Shown here piece by piece: positions 38,882 through 47,579 of a stretch of DNA of 59,280 nt. Position 1 is the stretch's first letter; every line of letters begins with the position of its first letter. The notes below the pieces were generated by a model, which saw nothing but the letters and a program-made list of their open reading frames with translations, had not been told where the DNA came from and ran no database searches. The stretch is from NCBI GenBank assembly GCA_024276995.1, contig JAJRWB010000077.1, positions 1 through 59,280 on the forward strand, in the 5' to 3' direction. The DNA comes from Candidatus Eiseniibacteriota bacterium. GTDB taxonomy: Bacteria > Orphanbacterota > Orphanbacteria > Orphanbacterales > Orphanbacteraceae. A program made the position numbers and the translations under genes.

Positions 38882-40318
38882 CTATCCGAGGTTGACCCAG
38901 ACCGTCTTGTTCTCCAGGTAACCGCCGAGCGCTTCGCCGCCGAGATCCCGTCCGAAACCGGACGCCTTGAAACCGCCGAATGGAGCCGCGGGATCGTACA
39001 GGTTGTACGTGTTGATCCACACCGTGCCGGCGCGGATCGACGCCGCGACACGGTGCGCCTTTCCGACCTCCCGCGTCCAGACTCCCGCGGCGAGGCCGTA
39101 GTCGGTCTCGTTCGCCAAGCGGACCGCCGCCTCCTCCCCATCGAAGGGGAGTACTGCGAGAACGGGACCGAAGATCTCTTCGCGCGCGATCGACATTTCG
39201 GGCGTTACCCGGTCGAAGACGGTGGCCTCCACGAAGTATCCCTTCCCGTTCCACGTGGCGCGCTTTCCCCCGGCGACGAGCCGGGCGCCTTCGCGCACGC
39301 CCCGTTCGATGTAGGCCATTACATTCTCGAGCTGCCCTTTCGAAACGAGCGCACCCATGCGGGTGCTCTTCTCGAGAGGATCGCCCGGCGTCAGTTTCGC
39401 CGCCCGGCCGGCGAGCTTCTCCACCACTTCGTCGTGCACGCTCTGATCGACGAGGAGACGCGAACCGGCGGCACACACCTCCCCCTTGCCGTAGAAGATC
39501 CCCGTCAGCGCGCCGCGAACCGCTGCGTCGATATCGGCGTCGGAGAAGATGATGTTCGGGCTTTTCCCTCCCAGCTCGAGGGAGATCCTCCGGTTCGCGG
39601 CGGCGGCCTCCGCCATGATCCGCCGGCCAACCTCGGTGGAACCGGTGAAGGCGATCTTATCGACGCCGGAAGAGCGGACGAGCGCCGCCCCCGCCGTCGA
39701 GCCGCCCCCGGTGAGCACGTTGAACGCGCCGTCGGGCAAGCCCGCCTCCCGCGTGAGTTCGGCGAAGGCGAGCGCCGTGAGGGGCGTCTCCGACGCGGGC
39801 TTGAGGATCACCGAGCACCCCGCCGCGAGAGCGGGCGCGAACTTCCACGCCGCCAGGTTGAGCGGGAAGTTCCACGGCACGATCGCCGCCACGACGCCCA
39901 CCGGCTCGCGCCTCGTATAGACGAGGTTCGGCCCGCCCACCGGCACGGTTCTCCCCTCGACCTTGTCCGCCCAACCGGCGTAGTAACGGAGCACCGAAGC
40001 GCTCATCGATACCTCGATTTTCGCCTCGAAAAGGGTCTTCCCGTTGTGGGCCGATTCGAGACGTGCGAACTCGTCGAGACGCGATTCGAGAAGAGTGGCG
40101 CACCGATGGAGGAGCCGCCCCCGCTTCGTCGCGGCCATGCCGGACCACGAGCCGCCGTCGAAGCAGCTGCGGGCGGCTTCCACCGCGAGATCCGCGTCCT
40201 CGGCCGACGCGGAGGCCACGCGGGCGATCACTTTCTCGGTGGCCGGGTTGATCACGTCGAACGTCTCTCCCGACGACGCGGCGCGCCACCGGTTCCCAAT
40301 AAACAGGTCCGTTTTCAT
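38882..40318 (-). CDS. Aldehyde dehydrogenase of the box operon
   Basis: A 478-residue NAD(P)-dependent aldehyde dehydrogenase of the betaine/phenylacetaldehyde-type superfamily. VPWNFPLNLAAWK binds cofactor, and AFTGSTEVGR is the Rossmann loop. LELGGKSPN carries the general-base Glu, and GEVCAAGSR carries the nucleophilic Cys. EEIFGPVLAV and FGGFKASGFGRDLG complete the family set. It starts four bases after boxB with GAGGAA upstream. The pathway needs a dehydrogenase for 3,4-dehydroadipyl-CoA semialdehyde. This protein is not the PaaZ-like BoxD of Azoarcus, so it may be a functional replacement or act on another aldehyde. The longer frame to 40480 overlaps boxB. Confidence 0.9.
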   Translation of the reverse strand: MKTDLFIGNRWRAASSGETFDVINPATEKVIARVASASAEDADLAVEAARSCFDGGSWSGMAATKRGRLLHRCATLLESRLDEFARLESAHNGKTLFEAKIEVSMSASVLRYYAGWADKVEGRTVPVGGPNLVYTRREPVGVVAAIVPWNFPLNLAAWKFAPALAAGCSVILKPASETPLTALAFAELTREAGLPDGAFNVLTGGGSTAGAALVRSSGVDKIAFTGSTEVGRRIMAEAAAANRRISLELGGKSPNIIFSDADIDAAVRGALTGIFYGKGEVCAAGSRLLVDQSVHDEVVEKLAGRAAKLTPGDPLEKSTRMGALVSKGQLENVMAYIERGVREGARLVAGGKRATWNGKGYFVEATVFDRVTPEMSIAREEIFGPVLAVLPFDGEEAAVRLANETDYGLAAGVWTREVGKAHRVAASIRAGTVWINTYNLYDPAAPFGGFKASGFGRDLGGEALGGYLENKTVWVNLG

Positions 40319-40322
40319 CAGC

Positions 40323-41744
40323 TTATTCCTCGACACGGACGTATTCGAAATCGATCGGCCTGCCGTTGATTCCCCGCCGGGGCGGACCGATCCAGTTCGC
40401 CATCCTGCCCGGTTCGAACACCGCCTCCACCTGGAGACTGTTGATATATTTCCTGTCCGACTCCGACGGGAGCCACTCATCCGACCGCGCCTTCCAATCG
40501 TCGTCGGTGAGAAGCTTTCCCCACGGATCGAAAGGATGTTCGGCGTATAGGCCGGTCTGACGGTTGAACCGGCGGTGGGGCAGGTAGAGCCTGTCGGAGA
40601 AGCCGTGCTTCTCGAGCACCCGGTTCCACCGGGCGAGCCCCTTTTCGCAATCGCCGATATACGCGTCCCTGTGGACCTCGTTCAGCGCGTTGCGCATCGG
40701 CACCTCCTCCGACACGACCCGCCCGTCGCGGACCTGTTCCATCGAGTAGACGCTGTCCGTCTCCTTGTGGTCGTCATACTTCTCCTCCTTCACGCGCCCT
40801 TTCAGCCCGTTGGCGAAGTAGTTCGCCGCGTTGGACGAGACCTCCCCCCCGAACAGGTCGAGCGAGAGGGAAAACCACCGGTTCAGGTACTTTTGAATCG
40901 TCGGAAGGTCGATTCCCCCTTTCGAACGGACATCCTCCGAGACGCCGTCCATCTCCTTGAGCATTTCACATGTTCTCGACACGATGCGGGCGATCCCCGT
41001 TTCGCCGACGAACATGTGATGCGCTTCCTCGGTGAGCATGAAGCGTGTGGTGCGCGACAACGGGTCGAAGGCGCTCTCGGCGAGGGCGAGGAGCTGGTAC
41101 TTCCCGTCCCGGTCGGTGAACATGGTAAACATGTAGAAGTCGAGCCAGTTCGTCACCGGCTCGTTGAACGTCGTGAGGATCCGCGGCTTGTCCTCGTTGC
41201 CGCTTCTTCGCTCGAGGAGGGCGTCCCCCTCGTCCCGCCCGTCGCGGCCGAAATAGCTGTGCAGGAGGTAGACCATCGCCCAGAGATGGCGCCCCTCCTC
41301 GACGTTCACCTGGAAGAGATTCCGCAGATCGTACATACTCGGACAGCTCGAACCGAGGAGCCGCTGCTGCTCCACGCTCGCCGGCTCGGTGTCCCCCTGG
41401 GTGACGATGAGCCGTCTCAGCGGGTTCCTGAACTCGCCGGGCACCTCCTGCCAGACCTCGTCGCCCTCGAAATCGCCGAAGCCGATCGTCCGGTCCTTTT
41501 CCGGTTCGGCGAGAAAAATGCCCCACCTGTACTCCGGCATCCGGACGTAGTCGAAATGGGCCCACCCTTTCGAATCGGCACCGATCGCGGTGCGCAGATA
41601 GACACGGTGGGTATCCTGGAACCCCGCGGGGCCCATCTCCTTCCACCAGTCGACGAAACGGGGCTGCCACCGCTCGAGGGCGCGCTGCAGCCGCCGATCG
41701 CTCTTCAGGTTCACATTGTTCGGGATCTTCTCCGAGGAGATCAT
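40323..41744 (-). CDS. boxB: Benzoyl-CoA 2,3-epoxidase, oxygenase subunit
   Basis: A 473-residue diiron enzyme that epoxidises benzoyl-CoA with O2. Length and sequence blocks match BoxB. Iron ligands fit NVEEGRHLWAM (ExxH) and LTEEAHHMFVGE (ExxHH). FNEPVTNWLDFYMFTMFTDRDGK and the C-terminal PFDPWGKLLTDDDW region are characteristic. The ATG at 41744 shares its A with the boxC stop (TGATG), so the two are translationally coupled. The reductase BoxA, which supplies electrons from NADPH, is not in the window. Neither is a benzoate-CoA ligase. This enzyme requires oxygen. Confidence 0.9.
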   Translation of the reverse strand: MISSEKIPNNVNLKSDRRLQRALERWQPRFVDWWKEMGPAGFQDTHRVYLRTAIGADSKGWAHFDYVRMPEYRWGIFLAEPEKDRTIGFGDFEGDEVWQEVPGEFRNPLRRLIVTQGDTEPASVEQQRLLGSSCPSMYDLRNLFQVNVEEGRHLWAMVYLLHSYFGRDGRDEGDALLERRSGNEDKPRILTTFNEPVTNWLDFYMFTMFTDRDGKYQLLALAESAFDPLSRTTRFMLTEEAHHMFVGETGIARIVSRTCEMLKEMDGVSEDVRSKGGIDLPTIQKYLNRWFSLSLDLFGGEVSSNAANYFANGLKGRVKEEKYDDHKETDSVYSMEQVRDGRVVSEEVPMRNALNEVHRDAYIGDCEKGLARWNRVLEKHGFSDRLYLPHRRFNRQTGLYAEHPFDPWGKLLTDDDWKARSDEWLPSESDRKYINSLQVEAVFEPGRMANWIGPPRRGINGRPIDFEYVRVEE

Positions 41745-43384
41745 CAGGTGCGCCTCCAGTCGAATCGAGGTCTCTTCCCCGCCCGGCCGTAAACCTTGAG
41801 CGCTCCCCTTTCGCCCACGGCGTTCGGGCGCTGGAAGATCCAGTTCTGCCAGGCGGTGAGCCTGCCGAAGATCTTCGTTTCCATCGTTTCCGGTCCCGCG
41901 AAACGGAGGTTCGCCTCCATCCCCGTCAGCGCGTCGGGCGATAGGGCGATCCGCTCCTCCACGGCGAGGCGGAGATCGTCTTCCCAGTCGATGTCGTCGG
42001 GTGCGAAAGTGACGAGACCTGTCTCCTCCGCACTCACCGGGTCGAACGGCCCTTTCTCGTCGAGAAGGCGCGACACCTTCTCCCCCTCGCCGAGGAACCT
42101 CGTCTCGAGCCGGCTCAACCCGTTGCTCATCGGGTACGCCCCGCCGTTCATCGCCGAGAGCCGGACCGTGTTCGGCCGGCCGGGGTCGTCGAGCATGTAC
42201 GAGCGGTCCGCCGCGAGGGCGAGTTCGAAGAGGGTGCCGGCGAAACAAGAACCCGGTTCGATTACCGCGAAAACGCTCCTGGCGGTGAGGTCGAGCCGCT
42301 TGAGGGTTCTCTTGATATAGAGGACGATCTCCCGGACAAGCCAGTGATCGGCGTGGGCGTGAAGAACGTCGTCCACGGCGATCACCGCGGCGGGATCTCC
42401 CTCGGTGCGAAGAAGGAGCGTCCCGATTTCCGGCTCGTTCAGTCGCAGATCGAGAAGGCAGTCGTTCAGTTCGCGAAACGCGCGAAACGGCCAGTACGCC
42501 GCGCCGGCGAAGAGAATCGCCTCCGGCGTGCCCGGCTGATCGGACTCGGGACCGCTTACGGTGATCGTCGCGTTTCGCGCCGGACGATCGATTTCGCACG
42601 TCACGGCGCTGTAGCGGACGCCCGTTTCATGGCGCTCCGCGCCGAGAGTCGTCCACTCGATTCCAACGCCTTCGCCCGGCCGGTCGGAGAGCGCCGCGAG
42701 TTCCTTCATCCGCGAACCGATTACCTCGTCGAACCGGCTCCTCGGGTAGAGCGCGTCCACGAGGCCCCACTCCACCGCCTTCCTTCCCTTGATCCCCTCG
42801 GCGACGGTGCTGAAGACATCCGCCCGGTCGCGGCGCACCTTGCGCTTGTCCACCAACCGGGTAAGCCCTCCCGTTCCGGGAAGGACGCCGAGTAGAGGAA
42901 CCTCGGGCAGGCTCACCGTCGAGTTGCCGTCGTCCACGAGGTCGATTTCATCGCACGCGAGGGCGAGTTCGTATCCACCCCCCGCGCAGATCCCGTTGAT
43001 CGCGGCGAGAAACTTCAGGCCCGAATGCGCGCTCGCGTCTTCGATGGCGAGCCTCGTTTCATTCGTAAACTTGCAGAAATTCACCTTGAAAGCGTGGTCC
43101 GACAGGCCGAGCATGAAGATATTCGCCCCCGCGCAGAAGACGCGGTCGAGAAGACTGGTGATCAGCACGGCGCGTACTTCCGGGTGTTCGAATCGGATCC
43201 GCTCGATCGCGTCGGCGAGTTCGATATCGACACCGAGGTCGTACGAATTCAGCTTCAGCCGATACCCTTCCCTCAACCCTCCATCCTCGGCGACCGCCAG
43301 GTCGAGCCTGGCGACGGCGCCGTCGAAACTCAGCTTCCAATGCTTGTATCGATCCGGGTGCGTCTCAAATCGGACGACGTCCAT
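41744..43384 (-). CDS. boxC: Benzoyl-CoA-dihydrodiol lyase (2,3-epoxybenzoyl-CoA ring cleavage)
   Basis: A 546-residue crotonase-superfamily enzyme that opens the epoxide ring of 2,3-epoxybenzoyl-CoA to 3,4-dehydroadipyl-CoA semialdehyde plus formate. The length, about twice a normal crotonase, is typical of BoxC. The crotonase oxyanion-hole segment is NGICAGGGYELALACDEI, followed by SLPEVPLLGVLPGTGGL, whose glutamates fit the catalytic positions. A second degenerate crotonase-like region occupies the C-terminal half and ends NWIFQRPNAVGERGALKVYG, another BoxC hallmark. The ATG has GGAGGAAG upstream. It is the first gene of the boxC-boxB-aldehyde dehydrogenase operon. Confidence 0.92.
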   Translation of the reverse strand: MDVVRFETHPDRYKHWKLSFDGAVARLDLAVAEDGGLREGYRLKLNSYDLGVDIELADAIERIRFEHPEVRAVLITSLLDRVFCAGANIFMLGLSDHAFKVNFCKFTNETRLAIEDASAHSGLKFLAAINGICAGGGYELALACDEIDLVDDGNSTVSLPEVPLLGVLPGTGGLTRLVDKRKVRRDRADVFSTVAEGIKGRKAVEWGLVDALYPRSRFDEVIGSRMKELAALSDRPGEGVGIEWTTLGAERHETGVRYSAVTCEIDRPARNATITVSGPESDQPGTPEAILFAGAAYWPFRAFRELNDCLLDLRLNEPEIGTLLLRTEGDPAAVIAVDDVLHAHADHWLVREIVLYIKRTLKRLDLTARSVFAVIEPGSCFAGTLFELALAADRSYMLDDPGRPNTVRLSAMNGGAYPMSNGLSRLETRFLGEGEKVSRLLDEKGPFDPVSAEETGLVTFAPDDIDWEDDLRLAVEERIALSPDALTGMEANLRFAGPETMETKIFGRLTAWQNWIFQRPNAVGERGALKVYGRAGKRPRFDWRRT

Positions 43385-43413
43385 TCCACTTCCTCCAGAA
43401 CGGGTTCTTCCTA

Positions 43414-43420
43414 TTTATAA
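43414..43420 (-). promoter_or_regulatory. Candidate -10 of the box operon
   Basis: On minus, TTATAAA (43420-43414) lies about 30 bases before the boxC ATG, with TTCACC 18-19 bases upstream as a weak -35. The rest of the 253-bp gap to the next gene holds another AT-rich patch at 43510-43545 but no recognisable gene or clear operator. Confidence 0.35.
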
Positions 43421-43637
43421 TGCAGAATCGCCCCGCACGGTGAACTTGTAAGATACGTGCCGAAAACGCACCCTTCCCGCAACCCTACCGTAACCGCTCG
43501 TCCGTTCGATGCATAAGTATAGTAAAGTATTGAGCTGTATCAGAATAGCGCGCGACACGGCTTCGGGAAGGTGCAGAATCGACGGCCGACATCGCGCCTT
43601 GCACATCCCTCCGGGATGCCGCCGCGCGTCGAAGACC

Positions 43638-45488
43638 TTATCGGATGAGGATCATCTTGGTGGTCTGCTCGAACCTACCGAGGGTGAAGCGGGAGAAATA
43701 GACGCCCGGCGCGACATCCGATCCGTCGAAGAGAACCTCGTGATCGCCCGTGGGCATTTCTCCATCCACGAGGGTGGCCACCTCGCGTCCGATCACATCG
43801 TACACGAGGATCCGCACACGCCCGGGGGCGTCGAGAGTGTAGTGGATCGTCGTCTCGCCGTTGAATGGATTCGGCACGTTGCGCCCGACCACGAAAGTGA
43901 GCACCGGGCAGGCCGAGTCGCGGAGCGCGCCGACAACGAACTCGCCGAATGAATCGAAGCTCGCCTCAACGAAGGGAGCACCCGCCTCGCACGACGATCC
44001 GAGCTTCTCGAACGTGCCCTCTCCCTCTTTCGCCCGCCGGTAGAGCGCCACCGCCATGCCCGAATCGGCCTCGGCCGGGAGGGCCGCCAGATCGATCCGG
44101 ACCGTTCCGGCGGGCGGCGTCTCGCCGCCCCGGATCACCCATCGCCACGGAAAGATCGTGTCGGGCTCCGATCCCGCCGGGAACTCCGCATCGTGCGGAG
44201 CGTACCGGTGACGTTCCACGGTGATCGAATCGGCGGAGCCGGTGGAGTCGATATCGAGAGTAAGCGCCGTCCGGTAGGTCGAATCGTCGAAGGCGTAGGA
44301 ACCCGGCGCGACGATACTCCGGGTCACGGCGTCCATGAGATAAATGAAGCGGAACGCGCGATAGCTGACGATGTCTTCGGCAAAGGTCATTTCGTAAACC
44401 ACGCTGCCCGCCGAATCGATCTCCGTTACCGCCGGCCCCGGTTCGTTTCCTCCCCACCCGATGAGCGTGTTTCCGTTCTCCAGGCGCTGAGCGAATCCCA
44501 TTTCGGAAGAGTAGATCTCGGGCGTGTGCCTGTACTCCCACACCTTTCGCGCAGTGAGCGCCTCCTCGTCGAGCTCGTACTCGACGATGCGGGTGTATTG
44601 AGGCGATTTCAGGTTTCCATTATCGAAGAGAATGAGATTGCCGTTCGGCAGACGCCTCACGCCGTGCTGGTGCGAGAAACCGACATACACGCCGCCGCCG
44701 TCCTGAGGCTGGTCGTCGTCGATGAAGGTGAACTGGTTGTTCGCGCAGTTCGATCCGCCCAGCCGCCAGATGATGTCGCCCGTGACGCGGTCGATCTTGG
44801 TGATCTCGTCGAGATGGCGGCTCGACAAGAGCAGGTTCCCGTCGGTATCGATATCGAGGGCATTGCTGTGGACCCAGTCGATATACTTCTTCGTGAGCGG
44901 AATATCCGGCGTGGTGTCATCGATATCGAAGTGGTCCGCCATCTTCCACTCCCAGTACAGGTTTCCCTCCCGATCGACTTCCTGGATCGCCATGTCCTGG
45001 AGCAGGGCGTTCGCCCGCCCGCCGTAGGCGGTCATATCCGCCGTGCGGAGCTTCCACGCGAGGATGAGGGCGTGACCGTTCTCGAGCACCCTGCATTCGT
45101 GGCCGTCGGCGGTGAAACTGTCCGCCCCCGAATAGGTTCCGATTTCCGAAAGCGTCGAATCGAGGACCACGAAATCGACGCCGTTGTGAAAAGTGGGAAA
45201 GCCGTCCGGCTGAAGGATCAAGTCGAGATTGATCGGCGCCTCTACTTCTTTCGCGACCACGGGGTAGCCGCTGTTGTCGAGCACCATGAGGAACGGCACA
45301 TTCTCACGCATTTGGGTGAACGAGAAGTTGCTGAGAAACAAATAGCCGGGAGATGGGTGGTCGTCCACCGTTACCGTCACGTCGGGAAATCCGGTGGGGA
45401 GATCATCGGCGGGGGTGTACGTCGCCGTAAAAAGGAGGATAAGCGCGCCGGAAAACCTCGAAATGCGCAATATTTTTCGATTCTTCAT
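43638..45488 (-). CDS. Arylsulfotransferase-like secreted protein with FlgD-type C-terminal domain
   Basis: A 616-residue exported protein. After a signal helix comes a beta-propeller of the arylsulfotransferase (ASST) superfamily: WKMADHFDIDD, DWVHSNALDIDTDGNLLLSSRH, KIDRVTGDIIWRLGG, HQHGVRRLPNGN and QRLENGNTLIGWGG. ASST enzymes move sulfate between phenolic compounds; active-site histidines would be those in WVHSN and HQHG. A linker domain is followed by a FlgD Ig-like module (VPNPFNGETTIHY, VRILVYDVIGREV, GVYFSRF) that in FCB bacteria marks cell-surface secretion. Signal peptide and tail indicate an outer location. Sulfate transfer is not proven; the propeller could be regulatory or binding. 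Confidence 0.78.
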   Translation of the reverse strand: MKNRKILRISRFSGALILLFTATYTPADDLPTGFPDVTVTVDDHPSPGYLFLSNFSFTQMRENVPFLMVLDNSGYPVVAKEVEAPINLDLILQPDGFPTFHNGVDFVVLDSTLSEIGTYSGADSFTADGHECRVLENGHALILAWKLRTADMTAYGGRANALLQDMAIQEVDREGNLYWEWKMADHFDIDDTTPDIPLTKKYIDWVHSNALDIDTDGNLLLSSRHLDEITKIDRVTGDIIWRLGGSNCANNQFTFIDDDQPQDGGGVYVGFSHQHGVRRLPNGNLILFDNGNLKSPQYTRIVEYELDEEALTARKVWEYRHTPEIYSSEMGFAQRLENGNTLIGWGGNEPGPAVTEIDSAGSVVYEMTFAEDIVSYRAFRFIYLMDAVTRSIVAPGSYAFDDSTYRTALTLDIDSTGSADSITVERHRYAPHDAEFPAGSEPDTIFPWRWVIRGGETPPAGTVRIDLAALPAEADSGMAVALYRRAKEGEGTFEKLGSSCEAGAPFVEASFDSFGEFVVGALRDSACPVLTFVVGRNVPNPFNGETTIHYTLDAPGRVRILVYDVIGREVATLVDGEMPTGDHEVLFDGSDVAPGVYFSRFTLGRFEQTTKMILIR

Positions 45489-45919
45489 CTTTCATTCACC
45501 CGCAATTCCGGTCGATGCCGCCACACACCTCTTTTCGGCGCTTTCGGCCCCGACCTTCAGGGGGAAACGGGTTCGGCGGGGAATCGGCGGGGCCGGGCGG
45601 GAGGGGGAGATGGGAAGAACCGGCGGCGGGAGCCGTTCTCCCGGATCCGGACGGCGTAGACCGCGCCATAAGGCCCGACAGGAGGCACGCTGTCGGCCGG
45701 AATCCGGGCGACATCCACGCCGCCGGAACGATATAACATGTTCTAGTTCAGGAGGTTATGCAATAATTCCGACAGAACTCCCCCTCTCCGGTCCCTCCCG
45801 GCAATCGATAGAAGGAGGGGCCCTCGGGCAATGTCTGGGGAAGTCGGGAAAATGATCCGCCCGTCAAAACGGTGACCGGATCGGCGTTCCACCGGGAACG
45901 GAACGCCGTAAGAGCACTG

Positions 45920-45978
45920 AAAAAACCGGCAGGCCTTACCGGGAGTAAGGCCGTGCCGGGAGCATTGCGCCATCCACC
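45920..45978 (-). ncRNA. Candidate ~60-nt small RNA or attenuator
   Basis: Transcription from the adjacent promoter would begin near 45977. After about 19 bases comes a 14-bp stem with a single-base bulge (CCGGCA-GGCCTTAC / GTAAGGCC-G-TGCCGG, 45926-45959), and T6 follows (45925-45920). The result is a ~60-nt RNA that is almost all terminator. It may be a small RNA or a constitutive attenuator in front of the arylsulfotransferase gene, which lies 430 bp further on. Confidence 0.45.
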
Positions 45979-45983
45979 CGTGG

Positions 45984-46012
45984 ATAATAGCAGCTACATG
46001 ATTACAGGTCAA
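45984..46012 (-). promoter_or_regulatory. Strong sigma70-like promoter without an adjacent gene
   Basis: On minus, TTGACC (46012-46007), a 17-bp spacer and TATTAT (45989-45984) match the consensus well. It lies just past the stop of the NrfJ-like gene and directs transcription into the hairpin-T6 element, not into a coding region within 430 bp. Confidence 0.65.
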
Positions 46013-46032
46013 GTCTCATTCGAGGGCGGTCT

Positions 46033-46842
46033 CTATTCGACGGCGACGTCCCCGTTCTCGATGATCACGGCATAGCGGTACCCGCCGCCGAAATCGCGGT
46101 TCACCGTGAGATTTCCGCGTACGAGAATCGTGTCACCCACCTTGACGAGCGCCTTCGACGTGACGGTGAGATCATTCGATCCCGGCTCGCCGGTACCGTC
46201 TTGGATGTGGATCCAGTTCGTACCCATGATGTTGGGCGTGAACTTCACCACTTTTCCCCGAACGGCGATCGGTTTACCGGTTAGGTCGGCGCTCCCGGCG
46301 AAGATATCGGCCACCGTTACGCCCCCTTCCGCTTTCGCGATACCGGTGAAATCGATCTGCGGCGGAGCCACCGCCTTCGCGTGTTCCTCGCCGCCGCCGC
46401 CGATAGCCGGGTGGCCCGGGGGCATCGTCCCGGACACGGCGCCCGCCCCTTGCGCGCCCGCCACGTTGATCGCCGATACGAAGTAGATCACGTCGAACGT
46501 GCGGTCGAGAGTTTCACTCTTGAAGCCGGGCATCGGACTCCCCGGAGGAAGGGTCACCTCGTCGCCAACGGTGACCTCGCTTTGCGGTCCCGCCGCCCAG
46601 ATCGCCCCCTCGCCGGTATCGACGAGCACATACGTATACCCGCCGCTGTCCATCGTCTCGGTCACCTTGCCGTGGATCGTTCCCTCGGGCAAATCGGCCG
46701 GGAGAGCGGCACGAGGCGCCTCGCCGCCGGACGCTTGGTCCCCCTTTGCCCCGTCGTCCGCCGCCCCCCGGCAACCGGGCGCCACGAAACCGAGCGAGAG
46801 CGCCCCCGCCACGAGGACCGCCGCCAGCCGTATGGAATACAT
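46033..46842 (-). CDS. NrfJ-like OB-fold lipoprotein
   Basis: A 269-residue exported protein with a lipobox (FVAPGC). The first domain (GTIHGKVTETMDSGGYTYVLVDTGEGAIWAAGP...) and its DRTFDVIYFVSAI end match the NrfJ/DNA-binding-protein-like family associated with nitrite-reductase gene clusters. The C-terminal domain (GKPIAVRGKVVKFTPNIMGTNWIHIQDGTG) is a second OB-fold also known from such proteins. No nrf genes are present here, and biochemical function is unknown. The ATG at 46842 has AAGGAG seven bases upstream; the longer frame to 47397 overlaps the DUF3015 gene on the other strand. Confidence 0.75.
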   Translation of the reverse strand: MYSIRLAAVLVAGALSLGFVAPGCRGAADDGAKGDQASGGEAPRAALPADLPEGTIHGKVTETMDSGGYTYVLVDTGEGAIWAAGPQSEVTVGDEVTLPPGSPMPGFKSETLDRTFDVIYFVSAINVAGAQGAGAVSGTMPPGHPAIGGGGEEHAKAVAPPQIDFTGIAKAEGGVTVADIFAGSADLTGKPIAVRGKVVKFTPNIMGTNWIHIQDGTGEPGSNDLTVTSKALVKVGDTILVRGNLTVNRDFGGGYRYAVIIENGDVAVE

Positions 46843-47077
46843 ATCGTTCTCCTTCCGTTCGATTCGCATGAGCCTCGCCATACAATACGGAAAAGGGCCT
46901 CCCCATGCCACCGGCGACGCGCCCTCTTTTTTCCTTGAAGCTCCCGGGCCGCTCCTCCATATTTCGACCTGTCCTTCGAGAATCGATCGGGCTTTGTCCG
47001 TCACGCGATTGAGTTTCGAACGATGCCGGCCGGGGAGGCCGGCGCCCGCCGAACCTGAACAGGGAGGGAGAGATTCT

Positions 47078-47545
47078 ATGAGGAAACTCGGTGTCCTGGC
47101 CGCCGCCGCGTGCTTCGGACTCGCGTTCGCGAGCGTCGCCTCGGCCGACAAATCGAACGTGGGCTGCGGAATCGGCACGCTGATCTTCGAGGGGAAGGAC
47201 GGCCTGGTCTCCCAGGTCTTCGCCGCCACAACGAACGCTTCATTCGGAAACCAGACGTTCGGCATCACGTCGGGGACGCTGGAGTGCCAGAAAGCTCCGA
47301 CACTCATGTCGTATGAACGGCTGAACCGGTTCGTCGGCGACAACATGGACAACCTGGCGATGGACATCTCCCGCGGACAAGGGGAGTATCTCGCCACGCT
47401 CGCGGTGCTTCTCGACGTGCCCGTGCCGGAGCGCCCCGCGCTCTACAGTCGTCTCCAGGAGAACTTCGCGAGAATCTACACTTCCGATGACGTCACCCAG
47501 ATCGACGTGATCCGGAATATCGAAACCGTTCTATCGGCAGGCTGA
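47078..47545 (+). CDS. DUF3015-family exported protein
   Basis: A 155-residue protein with a signal peptide ending ASVASA. It matches DUF3015: NVGCGIGTLIFEGKDGLVSQVFAATTNASFGNQTFGITSGTLEC. The helical C-terminus has MDISRGQGEYLATLAVLL. Two cysteines (GCG, LEC) could form a disulphide. Function is unknown. DUF3015 genes are often directly upstream of a DUF4105 gene, as here. GGGAGGGAG lies before the ATG. The gap upstream holds a GC-rich inverted repeat (GCCGGC...GCCGGC near 47024-47042) and is divergent from the NrfJ-like gene. Confidence 0.88.
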   Translation: MRKLGVLAAAACFGLAFASVASADKSNVGCGIGTLIFEGKDGLVSQVFAATTNASFGNQTFGITSGTLECQKAPTLMSYERLNRFVGDNMDNLAMDISRGQGEYLATLAVLLDVPVPERPALYSRLQENFARIYTSDDVTQIDVIRNIETVLSAG

Positions 47546-47579
47546 GAGCCGATTGAACCGCAAGGAAGGGGGCGTTCGG

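Larger units (their letters stand above)
45489..46032. other. 544-bp intergenic region with promoter, terminator and a second hairpin
   Basis: No protein-coding gene is apparent. On minus it carries a strong promoter and, within about 60 bp, a strong hairpin with a T-run (listed separately). A second perfect hairpin lies at 45883-45907 (GGCGTTCC pairing with GGAACGCC across nine bases). From 45760 down to the arylsulfotransferase start the sequence is unremarkable apart from a TTATAT-type -10 candidate near 45735. Confidence 0.6.

Noticed and set aside
38882-40318. Calling the aldehyde dehydrogenase BoxD
   Set aside because: The sequence is of the general betaine/phenylacetaldehyde ALDH type, not the PaaZ-like BoxD. 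Only the pathway position is shared, so no symbol was given.
45741-45770. AGGAGG followed by ATG on plus in the intergenic region
   Set aside because: The ATG is followed by CAA and TAA, giving a two-codon frame, with no downstream gene on that strand.
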